64,000 nt of DNA, from the NCBI GenBank assembly GCA_008638375.1, contig CM018052.1, positions 7,051,506-7,115,505 on the forward strand, in the 5' to 3' direction. Shown piece by piece: positions 46,031 through 57,695 of this stretch; position 1 is the stretch's first letter; the number at the start of each line of letters is the position of its first letter. Both the position numbers and the translations under genes were made by a program. The DNA comes from Nyssa sinensis (lineage: Eukaryota > Streptophyta > Magnoliopsida > Cornales > Nyssaceae). The notes under the pieces were generated by a model that saw only the letters and a program-made list of their open reading frames with translations, was not told where the DNA came from and did not search any database.

Positions 46031-47021
46031 ATGAGCTCTATGTAGTGACTAGTTTTCCTTTGATGTGATGGTCCTTGAGTTGAGCTAATTGAAAAGAAAA
46101 AACCAAATCTTTGATTGCCAAATGAATGTGGAGAATTTTGAATCCAAGCCAGTAAGAAAACCTTTTTTATTTCAAAAAGTTTTAATGAAATAGGTCCAAG
46201 GACTGCTTAGAGAAATTGACCAGAAAATAAGCACACATTTTTTAGTTTTTTGACTTTTGAATTTTTTTTTTTTTTTTTAACTTTGAAGAAAACTAAGGGT
46301 ATCACGCTGAGGCAGCTTCTAAGTCCTAAGAAAGTGAGGAGGCTTAGGTAAAGAATTCCTAACTAGGAAGATGAAAGATTGCTCCAATGTCATGAATAGG
46401 TTTGACCATAATGGATTGAGAAAAAGTGCTGCCTAACACTTGAATAGAATCTGACGAGGAGAGGATTCCTAAAGAATTTATAAGAGGCAAGACTCGTGAA
46501 GAGGAATTGAATACTAGAGGAGTGAAAAAAATTACTTCTAGATTTTTTTGGAAAAGATTCCCAAATAATCAGGAAAATATTTGACTTCAAAACCTCACTT
46601 GAATTAGATATTAAGCAAGTACGATATTTAAAAGGATTTTTGAATTATGATGAGATTAGGCCCAAAAAGGTTCTCTTTCAAAATTATTTTGTTGGTCCAT
46701 ATTAATGATTCATTGGTGGTCAAGAAAGCCCAAGAAAAGTCATGTTTCAAGGCCTAATATTGTGAAAAAAAAAAAATGGAGTTTTTTTTAGAGAAAATTC
46801 GTAACTTTTGAAAAATTTATGAAATTGCAAAATTTAGGGGAGCCACCCTCTGTATGCCAGTCGGTACTTGCCTGTGTGCCAATCGGCACATAGAGAATAC
46901 GTCGTCTGAACTTTTTTCAGGCCTTCTTGTGCTGTAATTTTCATGTAGGTCGGTGAGCTATATGCATGATGTTAAGATGGGTAATACAGGCTTTAGGTTC
47001 CCCTCAATAGGATATTCTATA
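46031..47021. other. leader or LTR remnant of element E, unrecognised
   Basis: AT-rich sequence upstream (minus strand) of the E gag. It contains a poly-T run at 46263-46279 and a short imperfect duplication at 46855-46890 (GCCAGTCGGTACTTG and GCCAATCGGCACATA). I find no PBS or LTR end with confidence and no gene. Confidence 0.4.
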
Positions 47022-47321
47022 TGTCACATCCCGTAACCCACCCTATGCGGATTAGGGAATGTGAGTGAACTTAACCAAAATCCATACAAATACACTTCAT
47101 AGAAAACTTAAATATTGTAGTGAAAGTAATCAATTTAACCAAAATCCATACAAATACATTTCATAGGAAAATTAAATATTAGAGTGAAAGCAATCACACG
47201 TGTTACATTCATCCTTCAAGTATCTAAATAGGCTAGAATGTTTTTTTTTTCTTTTAAAGCATTACATTCATCATCATTACATTACTTACATAAAGTTTGA
47301 ATATTCACAACATTGGTCATT
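47022..47321 (-). repeat. truncated LTR G1
   Basis: It starts TGTCACATCCCGTAACCCACC, the 3' end of a minus-oriented LTR, and is replaced after 300 bp by another LTR start. It contains a 64-bp tandem duplication (47071-47198) beginning TTAACCAAAATCCATAC. Confidence 0.7.
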
Positions 47322-50305
47322 TGTCACATCCCAAAACCCACCTTACGCAGATTTAGGACATGTGACCGGCTAGTTAGGCACCCATCGAATTTTTTTTTTT
47401 TTTTTTTTTTGAAATTAAAATGCCTACAGTAATCCTAACCATAGGCCATTCACTTGTAAATTCCAAGTGTAGTGCATTCGATATACATGAGTTAAGCAGC
47501 GAAAATTAACAAGGAAAATGTATATTCACTTGGCAGAGCAACTAATTACATCCATAGTTGATATTACATAGTTCGATTACAAAAGTCATGCCATTGTACG
47601 TTCGGTTATACAAAATATCCAAAGATGAGATGGGATACAAAAATGGAATTATGTTTGTAAGTTCTTTAGAATAATCCCCTAGGTTCCCAGCCGGCTAATC
47701 TTGGCCGCTAGATCCTTCACCTGAAAAATGTTAGGATGATGGGGTGAGCTTAAATAAGCCCAGTGAGTAACACAGGTTCCCTGTCATGGGTTTCAAAACT
47801 AGTTCTTGCTTATAAAGCACACGGATGGTTCAGAATATTTCAAAAATAGCAGTTCTATAAATTCACTTCAATACAGTTTTAGTAAAACAGAATCAAACAG
47901 ACAGGATGTCAATGTATCAATCAGGAGTATAGGTAATGTAATCAAAGAATGGAACAGATTAGTACTGAGCAGAACAGAACAACAAACAGAATAATGCCAA
48001 TTAAGTAGTACAGTATACTTATGCCATGTTGCTCAAGACTGGAGTGGTGCCAAGAGTCAGACGTAACAGTACGGAACAAGTTTGAAACAACTATATGTAT
48101 ATAACAGAACAGAACAGAAGAGCCAGACGGAGTAAAATCATGCATTTAAGTATACGCGTTTAAACAGTGTAGCATATAAAATGGTACAGTGTATGAAGAT
48201 ACAATATCTATACAGTGTAACTTATACACCAAGTCAGAAGTTCCAAGTTACTCACCTTTAAGTCTCGGAGTAGGTGCTACAGTTTGTGCCTTCCTCACTC
48301 TTTTAAGCCTAAAACAATTTGAAAATTCCATCAACTTGTGATCTTAATCTATTCTTAGGCTATGTAAGTCTATCTCTGTGATGGGTTCCATTCATGCAAA
48401 ATTGGACTAACTCATAGTGATTTACTCATAGTTATTACCTTTGAAGCATTTCATTTAGAGTCTCAGTGTTTTTCCTTTCTTCTTCTTCTTTTAGAGCTTC
48501 CTCAGCCAGCCTTCTTGCGGCTACCTCTTTCATTAGTTGTCCCATCGGGACGATTGGGGCTTTATATATAAATGGTCTAACAGAGACGATTTCAGTCCTC
48601 TTAGCAATCCTAATTTTCCTGGCAATTGTTTTTTATTACCACAGCAAGTCTTCTATGAACTCCTGCTGCTTTTTATCTGTTGCCCTCTGAGCTTTGGTCA
48701 TAATTGTAAATTCCTTCTGTTTCTTATCCATTAAAATTATCACCTACGTAAAATTAACGAGTTAGGAATTTCATTCTAATTTAGACACCTTTGATAACTT
48801 TAGTATTTAAAGTTTGATTTTATTACTTCACGTGTTGTCGTGTCATACTTTTTCGTACCTTATTTCGTAATATGGACCTCATCATTAGGTTCAAAACATC
48901 GAAGAAAGTCAATTTAGACCCTCTCAGCTTTTTATTTGGCCTCGGGTACATCAGGGGTATTTTGGTCATGTTACACTTGTGAAATTCTGACTCTGATTCA
49001 TCATTTAATCATGTGTACAGTCTCACAGCTATCTGGGTCCCTATTGGTATCAATTCCGTCCCAATCGGACTTCATTTAGACTTCGTATAGTGTTAGGGGC
49101 ATTTTGGTAATTTCATGCGTCATATTTTTCGGTACTTCATTTGCTAGTACAGGACCCCACCGTTGAGTCCGGAGCGCCCAACATAGTCAAAATGGACTAT
49201 CTTTTAGTGTTATTTGGTCCTAGGTACCGTTAGGGGCAGTATAGTCATTTACCATTTACGTGTCTTTATTTTTCAGGACTTAATTTCCCAAATTGGATTC
49301 CACCGTTGAGTCTGGAATGTCCGAAGTAGTAAAAATACACAATTTATTTATTAAATTTGGACTTCGTTTGACCTATTAATGCCCAAGGGTAAAATAGTAA
49401 TTTTACCCAATTAATAAAATAATTAAATTAATTATTTTATTATTTATTTATTTCTTCAGGGGTGTATTGGCATTAATTTTTCAGAAGCTGGGCCAGAACA
49501 AAATTCCCCGGAACTGTTGGGGTCAGAATATAAATAGGTAGAGTTCCGATTTAAATCCTTTCAATTATGCCCCTGGACCAGTTGGTTTTTTAAACAAAAC
49601 CCTAGACCGGCTTATCTCCCCTCGAACCAACTGGTTTAACTAAGTCAGAGAACCGGAATGGGATATCCTCATTTTTCCTCCTATCCGCGTTTAGGTTAGT
49701 TCCATCTTTAATTTTTTTATTTTTTATCCTTGTACCCAAACATCCAGAAATCAAATTTAAACCTATTTATCCCAAAACGACACCTTCCCACTAAAGTGGT
49801 GGCACGCCCGTGAGTGGACACATGTTCGAGTTAACACAGTAGGCCTGAGCCAGTTGGGCGAGTCGACTCGGTTGACTTGTTGTCTTCCTCATCGCGTAGA
49901 GTACTGTAGCCCTAATTTTCGATTTCAAACCCTTCAATTTCGTGAAGTTTGGGACCGATCTATTCTCTGCTTTTGGTTCCAACTCATTTCTGGGAGTCTA
50001 AGGGTTGGTTTGGCATTCATTGGAAGCGTTGGTTTTAGCTTAAATGTTTGGTTCAAGGTTTGATAATGAAACCTGCAACTGGTTCGTAAACGTTTGTTTT
50101 TGGCCCAAAACTCGTGAGGTTTGGCTCAAACTGATCGTCATATCATGGGGGTTCAGTCCTCATTCCAAAAATCAGGTTTACAGTGATATTTGTGAGGTTG
50201 GGTTTTAGAACCTAAACCTGTAACTCGCCATTTAAGGGTCAATTCTAGGTCTTTGGGGTCGTGGATTAGTGTTTTTGAGATGCTGGTGAAGTCTAGTTAA
50301 AGTCT
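47322..50305 (-). repeat. LTR G2, cut by element H
   Basis: It starts TGTCACATCCCAAAACCC and has the layout of S1/S2: splice-like signals (minus: acceptor TTTTAG, exon 48308-48256, donor AAAG|GTGAGTAA at 48255, acceptor CATTTTTCAG ending 47721) and LTR modules at 48860-49380. The U3 end is missing because element H begins at 50306. A possible captured exon lies at 48439-48747. Confidence 0.75.
48439..48747 (-). pseudogene. possible captured exon in LTR G2, unknown protein
   Basis: The minus strand has an acceptor-like TTTTACGTAG at about 48748, a coding-like block and a donor-like CAAAG|GTAATA at 48438. The frame reads MDKKQKEFTIMTKAQRATDK from 48731, has two adjacent stops about 30 codons in, and continues as ARKIRIAKRTEIV, KAPIVPMGQLMKEVAARRL and AEEALKEEERKN. 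Charge and helix-forming composition are unlike the surrounding LTR. I do not recognise the protein. It could be a captured host exon or a chance low-complexity frame. Confidence 0.35.
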
Positions 50306-50490
50306 TGGAAGCGTGTCGTTAATACTTCAAAAATAAATTAACCTTACTTCTTAACACAATGAAAGAAAACAAACACAATAGCTAACTGAGTAAGGGTCGA
50401 TCCCACAGAGAGTGTTCACAATCTATTTTCTATTTATTCTGACCAACTCTAAACTAAAATTCAATTAATAACAAGACAATAAATAGGGGG

Positions 50491-50495
50491 GTTGC
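50491..50495 (+). repeat. target-site duplication of S3 (left copy)
   Basis: GTTGC against GTTGG at 55396-55400, four of five bases equal. Confidence 0.7.
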
Positions 50496-50914
50496 TGTAA
50501 CACCCCGAACCTGTATAATTAATAATTAATTATCTAATTATTAATTAGTACCAAATTAAAGGACGATTAAAGGAATTAATAATAATCCCGACAGTCATGA
50601 TAGACCGATTAAAAATAATTAAATATATCTGAAGAAAAGGGTACTCTACCCGAACCCAAATAACTGATTAATTCGGTGAAATAACGCCGTTTTAATACTA
50701 ACGGAACCCGAATTAGCTAATCCGGGAAATCCCGGATGATTAATAAATGACACGGAACCCCTGACACTGAAGATAATTGAAATAGGAGCTGACCGGAAGA
50801 AGCCGCGTCGAAAAAGGAGTTACGGAATGAAAGTTATGTAGCAAACATTGAAACTGAATTAATGCGCAGCCAAACAGGGCCTTAGCCCCAAAAATGTGAA
50901 AAATGGCCAAAAGA

Positions 50915-50987
50915 GGGGTCAAGGGGAATTGAACCCTTGACCTATGGTGGAAAGAGATTCTTCCCAAAAAGTTACCAACTGGGCTAC
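50915..50987 (-). other. tRNA-like relic in S3 (A and B box words)
   Basis: The minus strand starts GTAGCCCAGTTGGTAAC (matches the A-box TRGCNNAGYNGG) and contains GGTTCAATTCC (B-box) in a hairpin with perfectly paired GGTCAAGG/CCTTGACC arms. The spacing of the two boxes, about 45 nt, is right for a tRNA. The acceptor stem is not formed, so it is a relic or SINE-type piece rather than a gene. Confidence 0.45.
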
Positions 50988-53620
50988 TTCTATCTTTGTG
51001 TACAAATATACAATGAAAGGTATATAACCTAGAATTCTGGTTGGGCCACCTCCCAAACTGACCAATGACCTTACATGCAAAACCTCCATCATGAACTGAA
51101 CCCCTACACCTCAGCCTCATCATCACATCTCAGTGCCTACAATTAGACCTAGGCCCTACATGTATGATTATGTATGTGTATAAGTGTGCACTAATATACA
51201 CATGAGCTTGGGATCTCTACAACATCAAGTGTGTGAGTTGAATATTCAGAAAATCAGAAAAACTGTGTGAGAACTGATCTGTTAAGAGAGAGAAACCATG
51301 TGAGATCAAGTGAGCTTATGTGTGAGAAACCATTGTGAGAAAGGTGTGTATGTCCATGGTCTATACATGATGGTGTTCCATGAAGATGCATCAAGAGGAA
51401 GGAACTGGGGACCGAGGTGCCAAGGATCAAAGAGTGAACCATTGAAGTAGGGACGTTCACTGTTGATAGGTAAACACCTCAAAAACTGCTTTGGTTTTCT
51501 GTTTAAATTTTCATACTGTTTCGATTGATTTTAGACCATGTTAACTGCATGCATGCACTTGAATGTAGAAGAGGATGATAATAACAAAGAATGGAGTGAA
51601 AACTGCACTGTTTGGGCACTAGACCATGATAGGCCGAGAGGGGTAAATTCTGGGTTTTTAAAAACGCTACTCTAAGCTCGGTTTGGTGCACATAGGCGTG
51701 AAGAGCATGAAAAATGGAACCCAATGCAACTTGAATGGACCAAAATGGTCCAAAAATGAGCTAGATATGGGTAGTTGCAGGTTCGGTTGGCCGAAATGAT
51801 AATCCCCCCAACCCAACTGATTTCGTGAGTTTAAATGCACTAAATACTCCCTAAGGGTCCTAGGTGATCTTTATGATCCGAATGAGGGGTCGAAACTGGT
51901 TGAAATGGTGAAAAAACGGAGTTGGAAGCGTCGCCGAAAAATCGGCCATCACCGGAGCCGCGACCTGTAACCCACTGTTCGACGGCTAAAGCTTGGCCTA
52001 GGACGGAAACCGACACCGGGGATGGAAAGATCACGGAAATCCCTATCAAACCCCGTTGGACCGAACCCACGAAGTCACCGGAATTGTCCACCGGCGTCGG
52101 AGAAGACCCCTGCAGGTCACCGGAGAAGACAGAGACCATTTGGTCTCGGGTGGGTCCTGGATCGGATTCGGGTCGGGACCCGACCCGTTTCAAAAACTGG
52201 ATAAGTGGCACGTCGCCGTTTCAAGGTTAAATGTTTTGATTTAAAAACTGAAATTCGGACTGTTTGGTTCTTGGCATAAGAAATTAAAATTGAATTGGGC
52301 TTAATTCTGAAACTGTTCAATTAAGCCCCTGACAAATTAATTAAATAAAAAAATAATTATTTTATCATTTTACTAATTAGGTAAAATTACGATTTTACCC
52401 CTGGACATTTAATATGTCAAACGGAGTCCAAATAAATTAAATAAATACTGTATTTTCACTATTTCAAACATCCCGGACTCAATGGTACAGTCCGATTTTA
52501 GAAATACAGTACCGAAAAATACAGACCTGTAAGTGATAAATTACTGTATTGCCCCTGATGGCACCAGACCCAAATAAAAATAAAAGACAGTCTATTCTGA
52601 CTATGTCGGGCGTTCTGAACTCAACGGTGAGGTCCGTTTAACGAACTGGAGTCCCGAAAAATACAGACACACAAAGTGTAAATGACTGAATTGCCCTTAA
52701 TGATACCCAAGGCCGATTAAACATAACAGATTGTCCAATTTCACTATGTTGGATGCTCTGGACCCAACGGCGAGGTCCATTTTATGAACTGACGTGCCGA
52801 AAAATATGACACGTAAAATTACCAAATTACCCCTGATACTGTACGAAGCCCAAATGAAGTCCGATTGGGATGAAACTAATACCTATAGAAACCCGAATAC
52901 TGGTGAGACTGTATACCTGAATAAATGACGAACCGGGGTCAGAATCTTACGAAGCGTAAAATGACCGTTTTGCCCCTAAGGCTGAAGAAGTAACTGACTG
53001 ATAACGATTGAAGTCTAAATGACTTGGGTTATAATCCTGATGACTGCTGAGCCTAATTTAAGAATAAAATAGCCCCGGATGAAACCCGATGAGAGGGCGA
53101 TAGGCTACTAGGCTATATTAGGTAAACCGATAGATACCTAAGATGACAAATAAGACCTGAATGGATGAGTTCTGATCTGTATATGATTGATGATTATTGT
53201 TCAGGATATACATGGAGATGCCTGACGTATCTGGAGGTTATCGGATTGTTTGCGCAAGGAGATAACCGTAACAGTTAGTGAGTAACCTGGAACTTCTGAC
53301 TTGGTGTATAAGTACACCGTCTAGTTACTGTATTTTGATTTACTGTACTGTTTTGTATACTGTACTGTCTGAATGCATACTTTTTTATACTGCATTACAC
53401 GTAACATGATTTTGTACTGTCCTGCTCTCCTGTTCAGTTCGGGTCTATCTTGTTCTGTTGTATGGTCTGTCCTGGTTTTATTCTGTACTGTTGCGTCTTG
53501 TGAGTAAACCTGACTCCTGAATTGGTGTATAAGTTCTGTCTAGATACTGTATTTTAAAGCAATGTACTGTTTTGAACGTTATACTGTTAAAAAAAAAGCA
53601 TATATTTAAAGTAGCATATG

Positions 53621-54205
53621 CCTTGTCCTGATTGATATTGTTTCGTTTGTTCCGACATGTTCAGTTTTGATATGTCTTGATCTGATTGATGTATTGTTTC
53701 GTTTTGTTCCGTCATGTTCAGTTCCGATATGACTTGTCCTGATTGATATTGTTTCATTTTGTTCCGTCATGTTCAGTTCCGATATGACTTGTCCTGATTG
53801 ATATTGTTTCGTTTTGTTCCGTCATGTTCAGTTCCGATATGACTTGTCCTGATTGATATTGTTTCGTTTTGTTCCGTCATGTTCAGTTCCGATATGACTT
53901 GTCCTGATTGATAATGTTTCATTTTGTTCCGTCATGTTCAGTTCCGATATGACTTGTCCTGATTGATATTGTTTCGTTTTGTTCCGTCATGTTCAGTTCT
54001 GATATGACTGGTCCTGATTGATATTGTTTCATTTTGTTCCGTCATGTTCAGTTCCGATATGACTTGTCCTGATTGATATTGTTTCGTTTTGTTCCGTCAT
54101 GTTCAGTTCCGATATGACTTGACCTGATTGATATTGTACTGTTTTGATCCGCCATGTTCAGTTCCGATATGTCTTGTTCTGATTGATGTATTGCTCTGTT
54201 TTGTC
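53621..54205. repeat. 55-bp minisatellite in S3
   Basis: About ten units with GTTCCGATATGACTTGTCC recurring every 55 bp exactly (53721, 53776, 53831, 53886, 53941, 53996, 54051, 54106, 54161). The central units are nearly identical and the outer ones degenerate. Confidence 0.93.
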
Positions 54206-55395
54206 CCGTTATGATCCGTCCTGTTATGCCTCTGTCCTTGATTATGCCTGTGACTTGAACTGGTGTTTTGTTCCGTCTGATCCCGTTATGTACCGTCCGT
54301 TAATAATCTGTCTGTCTTGATTAATATATGGTCCAGTTCCGTTATGATCTGTCCGAATTCTTGACTTGGTATATAAGTTATTGCATAGATACTGTATTTT
54401 GATGCACTGTACAGTCTTAAAAGTTATACTGTCTGAATGCATGTTTTTAAATGCAAACTTTTATACTGTATTGTACGCGGCATGATTTTGTCCCGTCCTA
54501 CTATTATTTTGTTCGGTCTGTCTTGTTCCGTTTTATGGTCTATCTGATTTTGTTCTGCTATGATGTGTCTGACTCTGGGTACCATTCTGATTATGAGCGG
54601 TCTGGCATAAGTAGGCTTGATTACGCGCCTAACTGATATATTATTGTTATGCCCTGTTATGTTCCGCCCAGTACTGATCTGTTCTAATATTTGAATTAAT
54701 TGCCTATACTCTCGTTGATATATTGGCATCATGCACCGTTCCGTCTGTTCTGATTTGTTGTTCCGTTTAGTTCAGTCCTGCTTTATTCTACTGAAACTGC
54801 ATTTAAAGTAGATTTATAAAACTGCTATTTCAGAAACAACTAAACTACCCTTGTGCTTTGTAAACAAGAAAGGGTTTTGAAACCCTTGACAGGGAACCTG
54901 TGTTACTCATTGGGCTTTTCGAAGCTCACCCCATTCCCTAACATTTTTCAGGAATGATATCTGTTGGATCTGATGGCACTGATCTGTGGAGACTGGATTA
55001 CTGAGGATTGAATCTGTTTAATCAGGTGAGTGATGTAATACGACTGACTTGATTGATATGTACTAGATATAGACATGGCTCATGGATTTAAACGGTACTC
55101 TAAAGATTATAGTTCTGCTCTGTTGTTATATGTCGGATTATAGATATGCTCTGAGGTTAGAATTGTTAGCTGTTGGATTTTAGACTGGCTCTGTGGTACA
55201 TAACCTTATAGTGAATACATGAGTTGCATTCCCTTGACAAAAAAAAAAAAAAAGGTTTTAAATTCCGCTGCATCTGACCCTACAGTTGGAGTGCAATCCA
55301 CTGGAAAGTTCAGAAATTGCCTTCGGTTGGTCGCGTGGCGGCTGACTGGCATCACGTCCTCGACATCCGCGTAGGGTAGGGTTCGGGATGTGACA

Positions 55396-56048
55396 GTTGG
55401 AATTTTGATCAAACTAATTACGATTGAAAACTAAATTAATAACAGAAATCAATGAATTAAAACTTCGGTTCTTCGGTTAAATCTCACCCTCACAGTTAAT
55501 GGAACAATCAATCAATTATAACATTATTCTACCCTTCAATGAATCTAATAACCCTAGGTAACAATAAGCTCTACTACCCGAAATTCCCCTTAATTCCTCA
55601 CTAATGAAACAAGCTCTCCATTAGATTCTAACCATTAGACAATTTAGAACAAGCTTTCTAAATTTAATATAATAGCAGCATTAGTATCCAGGAAATTAGA
55701 TTATTCTAAGCAACAATCACACAAGCTCAGACTGTTTAACTTAGCTCATGATAATCATAGCAATAAACAAAAGCTTGTCCACAATCATCTATCACTATTT
55801 GCCATAATTGATTAGGAACCATATCAATTACGTAATATACTTCCTAAATCTAGCAATTGATAATAATCTGATCAATTTAACAGGCCTTAATTAAATCAAT
55901 CAAACCAAATATCAATAAACAATTAAGACAGATTACCATGAGCAGAATTCATAAAAGAGAGAAATAACGTTACTGAATTGATTCAACCATTAAACTACAA
56001 TGAGGGTTCGAAATTCCCTTGAACTGAATTAAAAAATCTAGCCTAACA
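55396..56048. other. part of the H LTR between S3 and S4
   Basis: AT-rich sequence without reading frames of note; it belongs to the LTR of element H by continuity across both solo LTRs. Confidence 0.6.
56044..56048 (+). repeat. target-site duplication of S4 (left copy)
   Basis: TAACA, repeated exactly at 59755-59759. Confidence 0.92.
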
Positions 56049-56689
56049 TGTCACATCCCGCACCCCACCCTATGCGGATGCTGAAGATGTGATGCCAGTT
56101 AGCCGCCTTGTCAGTCTCCGACTGGCAATACGACCAACCAAAGGTAATCTTTTGAACCTTACGATGAATTACATTCCAAATGTAAGGTCAGAACAGCGAA
56201 AATTAAAACCTTTTTATCTCGGGAATACAACCCAACTATATACCTCATAAGTATGTACCACAGAGCAAGTCTATAACCAAACAACTAATAATTCTAACCA
56301 CAGAGCACATCCATAACAGATATATAGCACAGAGCATATCTAATTCCTCCAGAGTACCATTACCATGAGCCATGTCCCTACATATCTATTGTACATGAAT
56401 AAAGTCAACTACATCATCACGCTCACCTGAATAGCTAGAGTCAATCCATCAGAATCCAAGTCTCCACATTTTATTGCCATCAGATCCTCACTTTGGAATG
56501 CCTTTCAGTCTACACGTATCATGTCCTTGTGCTTTCTAATCCAATGGAGTTATATCCTGAAAAATGTTAAATAAATGGAATGAGCTTAAACAAGCTCAGT
56601 GAGTAACATAGGTTCCTGCCATGGGTTTTAAATCCAGTTCAATATACATGTATGCTCAAATGTAGCTCAAATAGAATAATGCAGCTCAT

Positions 56690-57125
56690 ATAGAACAAAT
56701 GCAGCTCAAACAGATCATATCAGAACAGACTGATCAGACAAATCAGAACAGAGCCAAGACAGAACAAATCAGAACATAACAGGACAGAACATATCAAAAC
56801 TGACCAAATCAGACAAATCAAACAGAACAGATCAGACAGATCAACAGAACAGACCAGGACAGAATAGGTCAGAACACAACAGATCAAAACTGAATAGATC
56901 AGGAGCAGCCGCCTAGTCCCTCTGGGGTAGGACTTATACTCACTCCTCATCAGGAGCAACCGCCTGGTCCCTCTAGGGTAGGACTTATACTCACCGCCTA
57001 ACAGAACAGATCAGGAGCAGCCGCCTGGTCCCTCTGGGGTAGGACTTATACTCACTCCTCGTCAGGAGCAACCACCTAGTCCCTCTGGGGTAGGACTTAT
57101 ACTCACCCCTAACAAGACAGATCAG
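56690..57125. repeat. minisatellites in S4
   Basis: A CAGAACAGATCAGA-type simple array (56690-56895) followed by four units starting CAGGAGCA at 56900, 56951, 57012 and 57063, i.e. alternating 51 and 61 bp (a 112-bp dimer). Each unit contains GGGTAGGACTTATACTCAC. Confidence 0.88.
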
Positions 57126-57368
57126 ATCAGATCAAAACTGAGCCAAAACAGAATAGATTCCAAATGGCGTATAACAGAACAGGACAAACCCGAACAGAAT
57201 CAGAACATGATACATCAAAAGGCAAGACAGAATGGAATCATGCCATGCGCAATGCAGTACAAAGAATATGCGTGAAAGCATATGCATTAAAACAATACGG
57301 TGTATAAAACAGTCCAGCATATAAAGTAATACAGTATACAAAAATATACACCAAGTCAAGAGTCCGAG

Positions 57369-57695
57369 TTACTCATCTAAATATATGCTTATATCTCTTT
57401 CACACATATCCTGATATTCTCTAGATACGTCTTTAGGCACGTCCTTACATATCCTGATGTTGGTACCATTGGATTCACTTGGCAATCCTGGAATCAAAAT
57501 TCTAGTTACTGAGTTCCCGCTTTCTGTAACATTTCTCACCGTGCCATCATAACAGATAACAACATCCCGAAGGATGACCATTAAGTTTTTGAATAAAGTT
57601 CCAGGCTTAGTCAACCTTCTAGATGAACGGACAATAACTTCTCTGCTTGAAATTGAGCGAGCCATCTCCACTTGAACAAGAGACCCAATACTCAA
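57369..57695 (-). pseudogene. captured fragment resembling RNA polymerase IV/V largest subunit
   Basis: A 108-residue open frame in the sense strand of solo LTR S4. Residues 18-56 (57528-57644) read SREVIVRSSRRL, then KPGTLFKNLMVILRD and VVICYDGTVRNV. The word YDGTVRN, preceded by a hydrophobic helix, is a hallmark of the C-terminal conserved region (Rpb1 domain 5) of the largest subunits of nuclear RNA polymerases. The VICYDGTVRNV form and the PGTLFKNLM lead recall plant NRPD1/NRPE1 more than NRPB1. Upstream (57700-57830) another frame is exon-like; after residue 68 the similarity fades. The frame ends at the decayed LTR donor near 57370. It cannot make a polymerase; an RPB1 origin or chance similarity is less likely. 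Family assignment is from memory of the motif. Confidence 0.6.

Larger units (their letters stand above)
50496..55395 (+). mobile_element. solo LTR S3 (4.9 kb), sense on plus strand
   Basis: Starts TGTAACACCCCGAACC and ends TCGGGATGTGACA, with no internal region. It holds a tRNA-like relic (50915-50987), a leader-like stretch (51200-51470), four diverged LTR modules (52390-52990), a 55-bp minisatellite (53621-54205) and splice-like signals (acceptor ending 53204, donor GTGAGTAAC at 53278, acceptor CATTTTTCAG ending 54951). GC-rich frames at 51840-52320 overlap on both strands and show no family. It is related to S4 by its 3' end (GATGCCAGT and CGACCAACC blocks). Confidence 0.88.

Noticed and set aside
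51840..52320. Several GC-rich overlapping frames in S3
   Set aside because: Four frames on both strands overlap over the same Pro/Thr/Gly-rich stretch; composition, not coding, explains them.
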